A stretch of DNA of 64,000 bases from CAUZWH01 sp965224275 (GTDB lineage: Bacteria; Pseudomonadota; Alphaproteobacteria; SHVV01), in NCBI GenBank assembly GCA_965224275.1, contig CBDCYR010000011.1, positions 558,001 to 622,000 of the forward strand, written 5' to 3'. The position numbers and the translations under genes are program-made. Positions 33,382-41,757 of this stretch are shown here, in pieces (the stretch's first letter is position 1; each line of letters opens with the position of its first letter). The notes beneath the pieces were generated by a model, which made no database searches, was not told where the DNA came from, and saw nothing but the letters and a program-made list of their open reading frames with translations.

Positions 33382-34827
33382 GTGGTGGCTGACGCTGGAC
33401 TTGCAGAGCTGAGCCTGACGGAACTGTCTCTCGGGATCGCTAGCGGCCGCATGTCATCGGTGGAAGCCACCCAGAGCTGTCTTGAGCGATTCGACCGCCA
33501 TGGCGCAGCGCTGGCCTGCGTGGTTGCCTGCGACCACCAAGCGGCACTCGGCGCAGCGGCGCGCGCAGACCAGCAGATTGCTGCCGGTAATCAGCGCGGG
33601 CCCCTGCATGGCGTTCCGCTCGCGCACAAAGACCTGTTCTACCGGGCCGGTCGGCGGAGCGGGTGCGGCGCGCGTATCCAGCCCGATGACCTCCCCGACG
33701 ACACGGCAACCGTCCTGACCAGACTTGATGCTGCCGGGGTTCTGGACATCGCGCGCTTGAGAATGGCTGAGTTCGCGATTGGGACGACGACGACCGGATC
33801 GCCCCACAATCCCTGGGATCCATCCTACTTCCCTGGCGAATCCTCAAGCGGGTCAGCCGTCGCGGTCGGCGCCCGACTGACCTATGGGTCACTGGGGACC
33901 GACACCGGCGGATCCGTCCGAATTCCTGCCAGCTGCTGTAATCTAGTCGGCATCAAGCCCACGCGCGGTCGCGTTAGCCGATATGGCAGCATGCCCCTGT
34001 CGTCGACACTGGACCACATCGGTGTATTGACACGAACGGTAGCTGACTGCGCTCTCCTGCTCGGCGCAGTCGCGGGCCTCGATCCCCACGACCCCACCAC
34101 AAGTGCGGAACCGGTGCCCGACTATGTGGCCGCGCTCGAGGCTGGGGTGCGCGGTATTCGCATCGCTGTTCCAGGTAACTATTTCCCGGGTAACTATTTC
34201 TACGAGCCCGTCGATCACATCACGAAGGGATTGTTGGATGATGTTCTCGACGTCTACCGGAACCTGGGCGCTGAGATCGTGCCGGTAGACGTTCCGGCCT
34301 CAATCGAACAGGCCGCGTCGGAGAACGGCCTTATCATTCAATTCGAAGCGGCAAGCTTGCACCGAGAGTGGCTCCGGTCTCGTCGTCATGACTACGGTCG
34401 CCATACGGCCGCGATGCTCGAAGCGGGCTTGTCCATTCCGGCCAGTCGATACGAACAGGCGCTCGCCCTGCAGCCGCAACTGTTGGCCGAATTCATGGCT
34501 GCCATATTCGAGAAAGCCGACGTATTTCACGCACCGGTAATGCCGCATGTGGTCCCGACCATCGCGGCCGCTACCTTCAGCGACGATTCGAGTTTTATGG
34601 ATTTTTGGCGTGGGCTCAGCCACTGCACGCGGCCATTCAACTACCTCGGATTGCCGGCCCTGAGTTTACCGGCGGGCTTCGATCCAGGAGGGCTTCCGGT
34701 AGGTTTTCAACTCGTTGGCCGTCCCTTCGATGAGGCGCTACTGTTCCGCGTCGGTCATGCCTACGAACGTGAGATGCAATGGACTCGCCGGGCACCCAAT
34801 TTGGTCGTGTCTGCAGTGCAATCTTGA
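33382..34827 (+). CDS. Amidase-signature family enzyme
   Basis: About 481 residues from a GTG at 33382 (VVADAGLAELSLTELSLGIA); earlier in-frame codons lie in the AT-rich divergent promoter region. The Ser-cisSer-Lys triad is present: Lys in VPLAHKDLF, the cis-Ser in GESSSGSAVAVGA and the nucleophile in LGTDTGGSVRIPASCCNLVG. Family role: hydrolysis of an amide, as in GatA, indole-acetamide or aryl-amide hydrolases. It lies 18 bases before the permease gene, so it likely acts on the compound imported by the system. A 15-bp tandem duplication gives PGNYFPGNYF at about residues 264-273. Confidence 0.88.
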   Translation: MVADAGLAELSLTELSLGIASGRMSSVEATQSCLERFDRHGAALACVVACDHQAALGAAARADQQIAAGNQRGPLHGVPLAHKDLFYRAGRRSGCGARIQPDDLPDDTATVLTRLDAAGVLDIARLRMAEFAIGTTTTGSPHNPWDPSYFPGESSSGSAVAVGARLTYGSLGTDTGGSVRIPASCCNLVGIKPTRGRVSRYGSMPLSSTLDHIGVLTRTVADCALLLGAVAGLDPHDPTTSAEPVPDYVAALEAGVRGIRIAVPGNYFPGNYFYEPVDHITKGLLDDVLDVYRNLGAEIVPVDVPASIEQAASENGLIIQFEAASLHREWLRSRRHDYGRHTAAMLEAGLSIPASRYEQALALQPQLLAEFMAAIFEKADVFHAPVMPHVVPTIAAATFSDDSSFMDFWRGLSHCTRPFNYLGLPALSLPAGFDPGGLPVGFQLVGRPFDEALLFRVGHAYEREMQWTRRAPNLVVSAVQS

Positions 34828-34845
34828 GGCAATCGTGAGGCACCG

Positions 34846-35688
34846 GTGACCTTGGAGATCCACCAATCAAAACCCAAAAGTCGGACGTGGACCGTCGGTT
34901 CGGCGTGGCACCGCTCGCAGCGGTCACCAACTATTGCCTCGATCCAATTCATCCTGCTCGCAAGTTTGACTCTTTGGGTGATCATCCACGGTGCCAATCA
35001 GACCGGCTACAGCTGGCAATGGTACGCCGTTCCCAAGTTCATCTGGCGCAACATCGACGGCGAGTTCATCTGGGGACCGCTGGTTCGCGGACTGTGGGTG
35101 ACGATTGAAATCACGCTGTGGTGCGCCGGCCTGGCGCTGCTGGTTGGACTGGTCACGGCCATGCTCAGGTTTTCGGAATCGATTGCCGGCAATTTTCTGG
35201 CCTCGGCATACCTGCAGCTGTTTCGCAACACGCCGTTGCTGGTTCAGATGTATTTGTTCTACTTCGTCATCTCGCCAATTATCGGTGTGGACCGCTTTTG
35301 GACCGGCGTCATCTGCCTAGCCTTTCACGAAGGTTCGTTTATCGCGGAAATCATCAGAGCCGGCATCCAATCGGTTGAACGGGGGCAGGTGGAGGCGAGT
35401 GAATCGCTCGGCCTGACTCGTTGGAACACCTACCGCTATGTGATCTTCCCGCAGGCAATTCCGTTGATGCTGCCACCGCTGACCGGGCAACTCGTCAACC
35501 TCGTCAAGAACTCGTCGATCGTTAGCGTTATCGCTATTGCCGACCTCACGACAGAGGGGCGCAACGTGATTGCCGACACCTTCCTGAGTTTCGAAATCTG
35601 GTTCACGGTCGCAGCCATATATCTTGCCATCAACATATCGTTGTCGGTTCTCGTCACTCTGTTGGAACAACGGGTTCGGGCAAAATGA
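34846..35688 (+). CDS. Polar amino acid ABC transporter permease, first subunit
   Basis: 280 residues from GTG. The HisM/GlnP-type permease layout is seen: WVTIEITLWCAGLALLVGLV, QLFRNTPLLVQMYLFYF (the family's RNTPLL motif), GVICLAFHEGSFIAEIIRAG and the EAA-loop EASESLGLTRWNTYRYVIFP, followed by QAIPLMLPPLTGQLVNLVKN. The EAA loop couples to the ATPase. Its stop overlaps the start of the second permease by 4 bases (ATGA). No ATP-binding subunit is encoded in the window. Confidence 0.93.
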   Translation: MTLEIHQSKPKSRTWTVGSAWHRSQRSPTIASIQFILLASLTLWVIIHGANQTGYSWQWYAVPKFIWRNIDGEFIWGPLVRGLWVTIEITLWCAGLALLVGLVTAMLRFSESIAGNFLASAYLQLFRNTPLLVQMYLFYFVISPIIGVDRFWTGVICLAFHEGSFIAEIIRAGIQSVERGQVEASESLGLTRWNTYRYVIFPQAIPLMLPPLTGQLVNLVKNSSIVSVIAIADLTTEGRNVIADTFLSFEIWFTVAAIYLAINISLSVLVTLLEQRVRAK

Positions 35689-36590
35689 CGTCTCGAGCAG
35701 ACACGTCGAGCACGAGGACAAAAGGTCGGCGGCTTCATTGGCTCGACGTCGCGGTGGTCGCTCTTGCGATTGCCGTTCTCGGATATTTCGCCTACCGCGT
35801 TCAGTCGGCGCTTATCTACAACTGGGATTGGGGCACAATCGTGCCCTTTATCGCGCGCTTCGACGATGAGAGTGGAAGCTGGGTGACCGGTCTTCTTATC
35901 CAGGGCCTCATAACCACGATAAGGCTCGCCCTCTGGGGCATCGTCGTTGCCGGGGTTATCGGGTTCTTGATGGGCCTGTGCCGAACCGCCAGCAATCTTT
36001 TCCTCCGGATTGTTGCTCGGGTCTACGTCGATTTCGTTCGCAACATGCCGCCGCTTGTTTTCATCTTTTTCTTTTATTTCTTCCTCTCAAATCAAATCGC
36101 GCCGCTGCTCGGTCTTGATGATTTGACGTTAAACGCGTCAGCCACGACGACGAGCATAATCACCGTTCTATTCGGCGAGCCGAAGCTGTTTGCGAACTTT
36201 ATTTCCGGGCTCGTGTGCCTGGCTCTTTTTGAAGGCGCTTACATCACCGAAGTTGTCCGGGCCGGCATTCAGTCGATTCCCAAAGGGCAGTGGGAAGCCG
36301 GCGACAGCGTTGGTCTTACCAAGACGCAGGTGATGCGCAATGTCATCGCACCGCAGGCTCTACGGCGCATCTTGCCGCCGCTGGCCAATCAATTCATTAC
36401 GCTGATTAAGAACTCCTCCATCGTTTCTTTGATTTCAATACAGGAACTCACCTTTATGACGGTGGAGGTCGGCGTTTCCACGACGCGAGTGTTTGAAGTT
36501 TGGATTACCTGCGCGGTGCTCTATTTCCTGGTTTGCTACGGCTGCGCCACCGCTTTCAAAATGCTGGAGACTCGCCCTCACCGCTCGTGA
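35685..36590 (+). CDS. Polar amino acid ABC transporter permease, second subunit
   Basis: 301 residues, translationally coupled to the first permease. It has an N-terminal membrane helix (LDVAVVALAIAVLGYFAYRV), then the family core VRNMPPLVFIFFFYFFLSNQ, FEGAYITEVVRAGIQSIPKG, the EAA loop EAGDSVGLTKTQVMRNVIAP and QALRRILPPLANQFITLIKN. It forms the heterodimeric channel with the first permease. The operon ends here: the attL repeat starts 140 bases later, so the ATPase gene may have been separated by the island or lie elsewhere. Confidence 0.93.
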   Translation: MTSRADTSSTRTKGRRLHWLDVAVVALAIAVLGYFAYRVQSALIYNWDWGTIVPFIARFDDESGSWVTGLLIQGLITTIRLALWGIVVAGVIGFLMGLCRTASNLFLRIVARVYVDFVRNMPPLVFIFFFYFFLSNQIAPLLGLDDLTLNASATTTSIITVLFGEPKLFANFISGLVCLALFEGAYITEVVRAGIQSIPKGQWEAGDSVGLTKTQVMRNVIAPQALRRILPPLANQFITLIKNSSIVSLISIQELTFMTVEVGVSTTRVFEVWITCAVLYFLVCYGCATAFKMLETRPHRS

Positions 36591-36729
36591 GGATGTGTCC
36601 AATCTCCAAAAAAAGCGGCCAGGCATCTTCGAGGATGGGATGATCCCAAGTTCCAGTTCACCTACGCGCCCCGCCCTGGTGCGATCACCGCGTCGGTCGA
36701 CTTCTTACGACCATACCAAAAGAGGGCGG

Positions 36730-36777
36730 TTGGAGGCCCGGGCCGGATTCGAACCGGCGTACACGGATTTGCAATCC
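36730..36777. repeat. attL: 48-bp copy of the tRNA-Cys 3' end
   Basis: Identical over 48 bases to 46751-46798. It covers the CCA end, T-arm and anticodon loop of tRNA-Cys but diverges right after gcaatcc, so no complete tRNA can be built here. Confidence 0.95.
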
Positions 36778-36927
36778 CGCCGGGCTATAATCCGTTTGCG
36801 TTAACGGACCTGTCGAAATCGTTAGTAAGCGAGGAATTGCAAGGGATACGACCCGACGAAACAAAACGATTGCGTTAAATCCGTTAACCGTTATTCTGGC
36901 GACACGGCGACACATTGGAGACATGCC

Positions 36928-38112
36928 ATGTCAACGGACGGACTGACGGAGCGGCGAATCCGGGACGCGAAACCCGGACCTAAGACGATCATCATGCGGG
37001 ATCGCGAGGTGGTCGGACTGGCCGCGCGGATCGCGCCGGGCGGGACGAAAGCCTATGTGATCGACTATCGCGCCAACGGACGGCGGCGGCTCGCCACCCT
37101 GGCGCGGTGCTCCGAAATTTCCCTAAAGGAAGCGCGGACTCGAGCCGCGCGCGAGCTGGCCGGGATTCGCATGGACGGCGCCGACCCTGTGCGCGACCGA
37201 CGCGCCGCGCTTGACGCGCCGACCGTCAACGATGGGCTTGACCGATTCTTCCGCGAGTATGCGCCGCGCCGGATCGACCAAGGCCGGTTGTCCGACCGCA
37301 CCGTGTACGACTACCGGGCGCAGGCAAAGCGCACCGTGCGGCCCGGACTCGGCAGTCTCAAGATCGCCGATGTCACCCGCGCCGATGTCGAGCGCGCCGT
37401 CGCCAAGCGGGCGCCCGTACAACGCAACCGGACGCTGGCGTTTATCAGCCGCGTTTTCACGGTATTCGAGCAATGGGAATATCGGCCGCAACACACTAAC
37501 CCCGCCCGGCTTGTCGAGCGCACCCGCGAGCAACCCCGCGACCGCGTGCTGGCGCCATCCGAAGTCGAAGCTATCGCGCGGGCGCTGGACGCTTGCGACG
37601 ATCCGTTCGCGTCCGGCGCGCTCCGCTTTCTGATGCTGACCGGATGGCGCAACGGCGAAGCACTCGCCATGCGCTGGGAAGACGTTGATTTCGAGACTGG
37701 CGAAATCGCGCTGGCGTCGACCAAGACCGGCTGCGCCGTTCGCACCGTCGACAAGATCGCCCTGCAGGCGATAGCGGACCTGCCGAGGTTCAACCGCGTG
37801 CCGGGCGTGTTTGCCGGGCTCACCTATGCGACCTTGCGGCGGCGCTGGCAGGATATCGCCGAGGCGGCGGGCGTGCCGGACGTGCGGTTGCACGACATTC
37901 GGCGCACCGTGGCGACAAGCGCCGCTGCGGCCGGAATGTCGGCGTTTCTATTGCGCGACCTGATGGGGCACAAGACGCTGGCAATGGCAAACCGCTATGT
38001 CCGGGTGGGCTCGGCGCTACAGCAAGCGCAGGCGGCTACAGCGTCCCGCATGGCGGGCATGATGGCGGGCGGGACTGCCGAGGTTGTGCCGTTGGAACGT
38101 CGCCGTGGCTGA
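36928..38112 (+). CDS. int: Tyrosine integrase of the satellite
   Basis: 394 residues. It has an N-terminal DUF4102/arm-binding-like domain (TERRIRDAKPGPKTIIMRDR and GLAARIAPGGTKAYVIDYRA), a core-binding domain (about 95-185) and a catalytic domain with Arg in LTGWRNGEALAMRWEDV, LHDIRRTVATSA (His, Arg), LMGHKTLAMA (His) and the nucleophile in NRYVRVG. All key residues are present. It lies 150 bp from attL, as usual for P4-type integrases that target tRNA 3' ends. Role: recombination between the tRNA-Cys site and the element's attP. Confidence 0.95.
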   Translation: MSTDGLTERRIRDAKPGPKTIIMRDREVVGLAARIAPGGTKAYVIDYRANGRRRLATLARCSEISLKEARTRAARELAGIRMDGADPVRDRRAALDAPTVNDGLDRFFREYAPRRIDQGRLSDRTVYDYRAQAKRTVRPGLGSLKIADVTRADVERAVAKRAPVQRNRTLAFISRVFTVFEQWEYRPQHTNPARLVERTREQPRDRVLAPSEVEAIARALDACDDPFASGALRFLMLTGWRNGEALAMRWEDVDFETGEIALASTKTGCAVRTVDKIALQAIADLPRFNRVPGVFAGLTYATLRRRWQDIAEAAGVPDVRLHDIRRTVATSAAAAGMSAFLLRDLMGHKTLAMANRYVRVGSALQQAQAATASRMAGMMAGGTAEVVPLERRRG

Positions 38113-38470
38113 ACTTGTCCTACGATTGCCGCCGAGCATCATCGAAGAGATGCGGGCGGGGCGCGCGAAGAAGATTGAATTTGTCCTACGGCCGTATATG
38201 AAGGCGAAGGAGATCATCGCCGAGGCCCGCTCGGCGCGGGACCGCGGCGAGCGGATCTCCGGGGTGCTTGTCGACGAACTTATCGACGTTGCCGAGCGCA
38301 AGGTGACTGACAAGGCGCGCGAGCATGAGGTTTGGCACATGGCCGTCACGCTTCGGCCTCCGGGGCAATCGGAAAATGCGGCTTGCGCCCTGGTCGCTGA
38401 TGCCGTTTGCAGGAGTCCGCATACCGTGCGCAAGGTCGTGCGCGCGCTTGATGGGAAAAACCCCAAATAA
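38105..38470 (+). CDS. Small protein with C-terminal helix-turn-helix-like segment
   Basis: 121 residues from GTG (VAELVLRLPPSIIEEMRAGR), overlapping the integrase stop by 8 bases. Middle part is charged and helical (AKEIIAEARSARDRGERISG). The C-terminus ACALVADAVCRSPHTVRKVV looks like a helix-turn-helix with VCRSPHTVRKVVRAL as recognition helix. It could be the element's regulator, since no other repressor candidate is visible. Function is inferred only from this segment and position. Confidence 0.5.
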   Translation: MAELVLRLPPSIIEEMRAGRAKKIEFVLRPYMKAKEIIAEARSARDRGERISGVLVDELIDVAERKVTDKAREHEVWHMAVTLRPPGQSENAACALVADAVCRSPHTVRKVVRALDGKNPK

Positions 38471-38539
38471 CCATCAACCACCAGCGCTAACGGGCGTGTA
38501 TGGATAGTCGTCCCTGTTAATTCGGAGGCGGTATTCCAA

Positions 38540-38743
38540 ATGACCCGTTTCGACGACCAAACCTATTACAAGCCGAGCGACTCAAGGGTGCGCGTGATCG
38601 GCACGCCGGGCACGTTGCGAGTCTGGCGATGCAAGGGGCGCGGCCCGCGCTATCACAAGATCGGCGGGCGCGTCGTCTACCTGGGCGCCGACCTCAATCG
38701 CTTCCTGGACGGCTGCGCCATCGACCCGGCCGCCGCAGCCTAA
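38540..38743 (+). CDS. AlpA-like/excisionase small DNA-binding protein
   Basis: 67 residues containing the helix-turn-helix_17 pattern of AlpA/excisionase proteins: LRVWRCKGRGPRYHKIGGRV followed by VYLGADLNRFLDG (compare W-x-x-x-G-x-G-P-x-F/Y-x-x-x-G-x-x-V-x-Y). AGGCGG precedes the ATG. AlpA-type activators are hallmark genes of PICIs and P4-like satellites, where they switch on the integrase or replication module. Followed by a strong terminator, so it is probably a separate transcript. Confidence 0.8.
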   Translation: MTRFDDQTYYKPSDSRVRVIGTPGTLRVWRCKGRGPRYHKIGGRVVYLGADLNRFLDGCAIDPAAAA

Positions 38744-38748
38744 AAAAA

Positions 38749-38790
38749 GAAACCCGCCGGGGGGCTACTTCGGCGGGGCTTCCTTTGATG
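38749..38790 (+). terminator. Intrinsic terminator after the AlpA-like gene
   Basis: CCCGCCG pairs with CGGCGGG around a loop, followed by gcttccttt; an A-run on the other side (aaaaaaag) suits termination on the minus strand as well. Confidence 0.65.
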
Positions 38791-38809
38791 GTGTCGGGGG
38801 GCCGACGAA

Positions 38810-39472
38810 TTGACTTTATCCGAGCAAACCGGGAAGCGCAACGGCGCGCTCGCGCTCGTGAGGGCCGTGAGGGAAGCGCGAATTGTCCCGCCGCTTCGCA
38901 AGCTGATCGTCTTCGTGCTCGCCACCTATGCGGACCCGGATGGGACGTCAATCTGTCCGTCGCTCAAGACCGTCGCCGAGCTAACCGGGCGCGACATTCG
39001 TAGCGTGCGACGGCATATCCGCGCCTTGGAGGCCGATGGCGTTTTGGTGCAAACCAAACCGGCGTCGCGGACCCGGGGCGCTGAATTCAGACTTATGCGG
39101 GACGCGCTGAACGCGGGTACTGGTGTCCGGTTTCGCGCTCCGAAACCGGACACTGGTGTCACCGCTGGCACTCCGAAGCCGGACACTGGTGTCACCCAAA
39201 CCGGACACCAGTACCCGCCAACCTGTTCTTACCTGAAGAATAGAAAACCTGGGGCGGCGTTCGCCTCGCCTGCCGTGGGGCAGGCTCACGCCGCTACCCC
39301 CAAAAAAAGGCCGCGCACCGGATGGCCGAAAGAAGAACTCGAAACGGCTATCGCCACCTTCGAGACCGACCTTGCCGACGGGCTCGGGAATGCAAAGGAA
39401 CGCAAAACCTTGTCGGCAACCTTGGACGACTATCGCGCCGAGTTGGCCGAAATATTGGAGAATGCAGCATGA
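38810..39472 (+). CDS. Winged-helix replication-initiator-like protein
   Basis: About 220 residues from a TTG. The N-terminal helix-turn-helix_36 domain is seen in LRKLIVFVLATYADPDGTSI, CPSLKTVAELTGRDIRSVRR and HIRALEADGVLVQTK. The middle has repeated KPDTGVT units, and the C-terminal part is helical and charged. Such proteins act as initiators or regulators in phages and plasmids; in satellites the gene after alpA is usually replication. The DNA encoding the KPDTGVT units forms iteron-like repeats. Overlaps the next gene by ATGA. Confidence 0.6.
   Translation: MTLSEQTGKRNGALALVRAVREARIVPPLRKLIVFVLATYADPDGTSICPSLKTVAELTGRDIRSVRRHIRALEADGVLVQTKPASRTRGAEFRLMRDALNAGTGVRFRAPKPDTGVTAGTPKPDTGVTQTGHQYPPTCSYLKNRKPGAAFASPAVGQAHAATPKKRPRTGWPKEELETAIATFETDLADGLGNAKERKTLSATLDDYRAELAEILENAA
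39117..39214. repeat. Iteron-like repeats inside the replication-like gene
   Basis: CCGGACACTGGTGTCACC occurs at 39146-39163 and 39179-39196. Shorter arms ACTGGTGTCCGG (39119-39130) and CCGGACACCAGT (39201-39212) flank them in mirror orientation. Each core GACACTGGTGTC is itself palindromic. This could be a replication origin embedded in the initiator gene, as in lambda O. Confidence 0.6.
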
Positions 39473-39819
39473 TTGACCTTCTATGGAAACGGCACTTTGC
39501 TTGGCGCTTCGCCCGCACATCGACCTATCAGCACAAGGCGCGGGCAACTGTGGTTGTGCGGGAGATCCGCAACGAGGCTGAGGATTGCGTCAAGTGCCAT
39601 AGGGCGCGTGATGATGCGCGGTTCAAGCACTGCCAACGATGCCGCAACCGAGCCAGTCTCAACGCTACCAAGGCGCGACGGCGACGCGCGCTCGCGGGCA
39701 AGTGTGTGAAGTGTGGGCGCGAGCGTGACACCGATCATCTTGTGTGCTCGCCGTGTCGAGCTAGTGAACGTGCGCGCTACCATGCCCGGGGTACCCATGC
39801 CGTCAATGGCACCGCGTAG
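39469..39819 (+). CDS. Cys-rich zinc-binding protein ahead of the terminase
   Basis: 116 residues starting at an ATGA overlap with the preceding gene. Two zinc-ribbon-like pairs are visible: CVKCHRARDDARFKHCQRCR and CVKCGRERDTDHLVCSPCR. The region between is strongly basic, consistent with nucleic-acid binding. Its place just before terL is where a small terminase subunit is expected, but it does not resemble known TerS proteins. Function unknown. Confidence 0.6.
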   Translation: MIDLLWKRHFAWRFARTSTYQHKARATVVVREIRNEAEDCVKCHRARDDARFKHCQRCRNRASLNATKARRRRALAGKCVKCGRERDTDHLVCSPCRASERARYHARGTHAVNGTA

Positions 39820-41341
39820 AGGCGTACGTGTGCCGATATCGGGTGGACCCAAGTCTATGCAAACGAGCAAGGGACTCGGCGCCGCTGTCGTCCAGGCGCT
39901 GAGGCGAGAGACAACTGTCCTCCCGTTTCATGCCGATTGGATCAAGGCGACGTTCGCGCCGGACGTGCAAATCAGCGCTCTGTCATGCCCGCGTGGCTCC
40001 GCGAAGACGTGGATTGCTGGCCGTCTGGCGGCGCTCTGCATCACGCCGGGAAGCCCGCTATTCCAGCACGGCATTGAATGCCTGAGCGTGTCCGCGTCTT
40101 TGGAGCAATCGCGGATCTTGTTGGGCTTTGTGCGCGAGGCGCTTGGAGATCGCGAGGATGATTACCGCTGGCTCGACAGCTCGCAGCGGTTGACCGTCAC
40201 GCACAAAGAGACCCGCACGCGGTTGCGGATACTGTCGAGCTCGGGCAAGCGGGCGATGGGCTTGGCGCAATTCAGCACGATCTTTGCCGACGAACCGGGC
40301 GCTTGGGAATCTCGTGGCGGCGCGCTCATGTGGGACGCGCTGCGTCAATCACTCGGCAAGCTGCCGGGGCAACGGCTGGTGCTGATCGGCACGCGGGCGC
40401 CCGCTGAGATCGGCAACTGGTGGCCGAGCCTGATAGACGGCGGCACCGGCAAGGGAACGCACGTCACCGAACTATCGGCGCCGGTCGATGCACCGTGGGA
40501 CGCATGGCAGACCATCCGCGCCGTTAACCCGCTCGTGGGTGTCAATCCTGATCTTAAAAAAACCATCCTGAGGGAACGCGATGACGCGCGCCGCGACGAA
40601 CTCCAGCGGCCTGCGTTCAAAGCCTTCCGTCTCAATCAGTCAGTAGAAGTCTACCGATCTTCTCTGATCGAGGCTGAGAAGTGGCGCCGCGTCGAAGCGC
40701 GCCCAGTCCCCGAACGCGAAGGTCGAGCTATTGTCGGCATTGACCTTGGCGCCGAACGCTCGTGGTCGGCGGCGTGGTGCGTTTGGCCGAACGGCCGATC
40801 AGAGTGCTACGCGGTCTGTCCGGGGATACCAGACCTTGCGGCGCGCGAGAAATCAGACAACCAACCCGCTGGCCTATATCGGCGCCTGCATGAGCAGGGT
40901 GTTTTGATCACCGATGAAGGGTTGCGAGTGTCGAGGCCTGCGACCTTGATCGGCCATCTTGTCGAGATCGGCGTGGCCGTCGATACGATCTACTGCGACC
41001 GCTTCGCCCTTGGCACGTTCCGAGATGTCGTCGCCGGACGCTGGCCTATCGTGGACCGGGTGGCGCGCTGGTCGAGCGCGACGGAGGACATTGCCGGATT
41101 CCGAAAGCTGGTGGCGGATGGACCGCTGTCGGTCGCTTCGCATTGTCGGGATCTCGCCCGCGCGGGCCTGTCGCAAGCTGTCGTTGCCACCGACGATCAA
41201 GGTTCAGTGCGGCTCCAAAAACGACGCTACAACGCGAGCCGGGACGATGTACCTGCCGCGGGCGTCTTGGCTTGTGGAGCGCTCGCCCGGGCGCTGGCGC
41301 GTGGACCTGTTCAGCGTATGCGGTATCTGGGCGCGGCATGA
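39806..41341 (+). CDS. Phage large terminase subunit (TerL)
   Basis: About 511 residues; the start is uncertain (ATGs at 39782, 39806 and 39857 all fit). The ATPase domain has a Walker A-like LSCPRGSAKTWIAG and Walker B FSTIFADEPGAWES with the catalytic Glu. The motif III region is RLVLIGTRAP. The nuclease (RNase H-like) domain shows Asp in AIVGIDLGAERSWSAAW, Asp in DTIYCDRFALGTF and a late acidic residue near the C-terminus. Role: packs DNA into procapsids through the portal and cuts concatemers. The presence of an HNH gene next to it suggests cos-type packaging. Confidence 0.88.
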   Translation: MAPRRGVRVPISGGPKSMQTSKGLGAAVVQALRRETTVLPFHADWIKATFAPDVQISALSCPRGSAKTWIAGRLAALCITPGSPLFQHGIECLSVSASLEQSRILLGFVREALGDREDDYRWLDSSQRLTVTHKETRTRLRILSSSGKRAMGLAQFSTIFADEPGAWESRGGALMWDALRQSLGKLPGQRLVLIGTRAPAEIGNWWPSLIDGGTGKGTHVTELSAPVDAPWDAWQTIRAVNPLVGVNPDLKKTILRERDDARRDELQRPAFKAFRLNQSVEVYRSSLIEAEKWRRVEARPVPEREGRAIVGIDLGAERSWSAAWCVWPNGRSECYAVCPGIPDLAAREKSDNQPAGLYRRLHEQGVLITDEGLRVSRPATLIGHLVEIGVAVDTIYCDRFALGTFRDVVAGRWPIVDRVARWSSATEDIAGFRKLVADGPLSVASHCRDLARAGLSQAVVATDDQGSVRLQKRRYNASRDDVPAAGVLACGALARALARGPVQRMRYLGAA

Positions 41342-41405
41342 CTTCGACATCGGATGTCGAAGTTAAAGGCATGACGCAGGTAAATAAGAAACATGTTTCT
41401 TATTT
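41341..41405. promoter_or_regulatory. Two perfect palindromes between terL and the HNH gene
   Basis: ACTTCGACATC and its exact complement GATGTCGAAGT flank one G (41341-41363). Then comes a perfect 24-bp palindrome with half-site AAATAAGAAACA (41382-41405), strikingly AT-rich for this region. It could be an operator, a cos-like site or a terminator pair. HNH starts 16 bases later. Confidence 0.6.
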
Positions 41406-41420
41406 GTGATCCACGATTCG

Positions 41421-41705
41421 ATGAGCCGGAACCACGTTCGCTTTGACCAAAAACGATGGGCCCTGATTCGTCGCCGTGCCTTCGACCGTGACGGCTGGCG
41501 CTGTCGGAAGTGTGGACGGCCTGGCCGTCTCGAAGCTCACCACGTCAAGCGGGTGAAGGATGGCGGCGCGGTCTACGACCTGCAGAACATCATCACCTTG
41601 TGTCGAGGGTGCCACGTCGCGCACCACCGGCCTGCTGAGATCCCCGGCGTGCGTGAGTGGCGCGGGATGGTGCGTGAAATTCTCCTAGACCCCAAACCCG
41701 TTTGA
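41421..41705 (+). CDS. HNH endonuclease
   Basis: 94 residues from MSRNHVRFDQKRWALIRRRA. The HNH fold is clear: zinc Cys in WRCRKCGRPG, HH of LEAHHVKRVKDGGAVYDLQN, the Asn in LQNIITLCRGCHVAHH with the second Cys pair and final His. Small HNH proteins encoded beside the terminase of HK97-like phages are required for specific DNA cleavage in packaging, and the same gene is typical of capsid-forming satellites. An in-frame GTG 15 bases upstream is an alternative start. Confidence 0.9.
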   Translation: MSRNHVRFDQKRWALIRRRAFDRDGWRCRKCGRPGRLEAHHVKRVKDGGAVYDLQNIITLCRGCHVAHHRPAEIPGVREWRGMVREILLDPKPV

Positions 41706-41757
41706 GCCTACCGTTATATCCAGCCGTATATAACGCTCATAGGACCGAGAAACCAAA

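Noticed and set aside
36730..36800. Second tRNA-Cys gene
   Set aside because: Only the 3' 48 bases match; the 5' acceptor, D-arm and anticodon stem partner are missing, so it is an att site and not a gene.
36430..36927. Short ORFs around attL
   Set aside because: They cross the tRNA fragment and lack ribosome sites; the stretch 36591-36927 holds only attL and the integrase promoter region.
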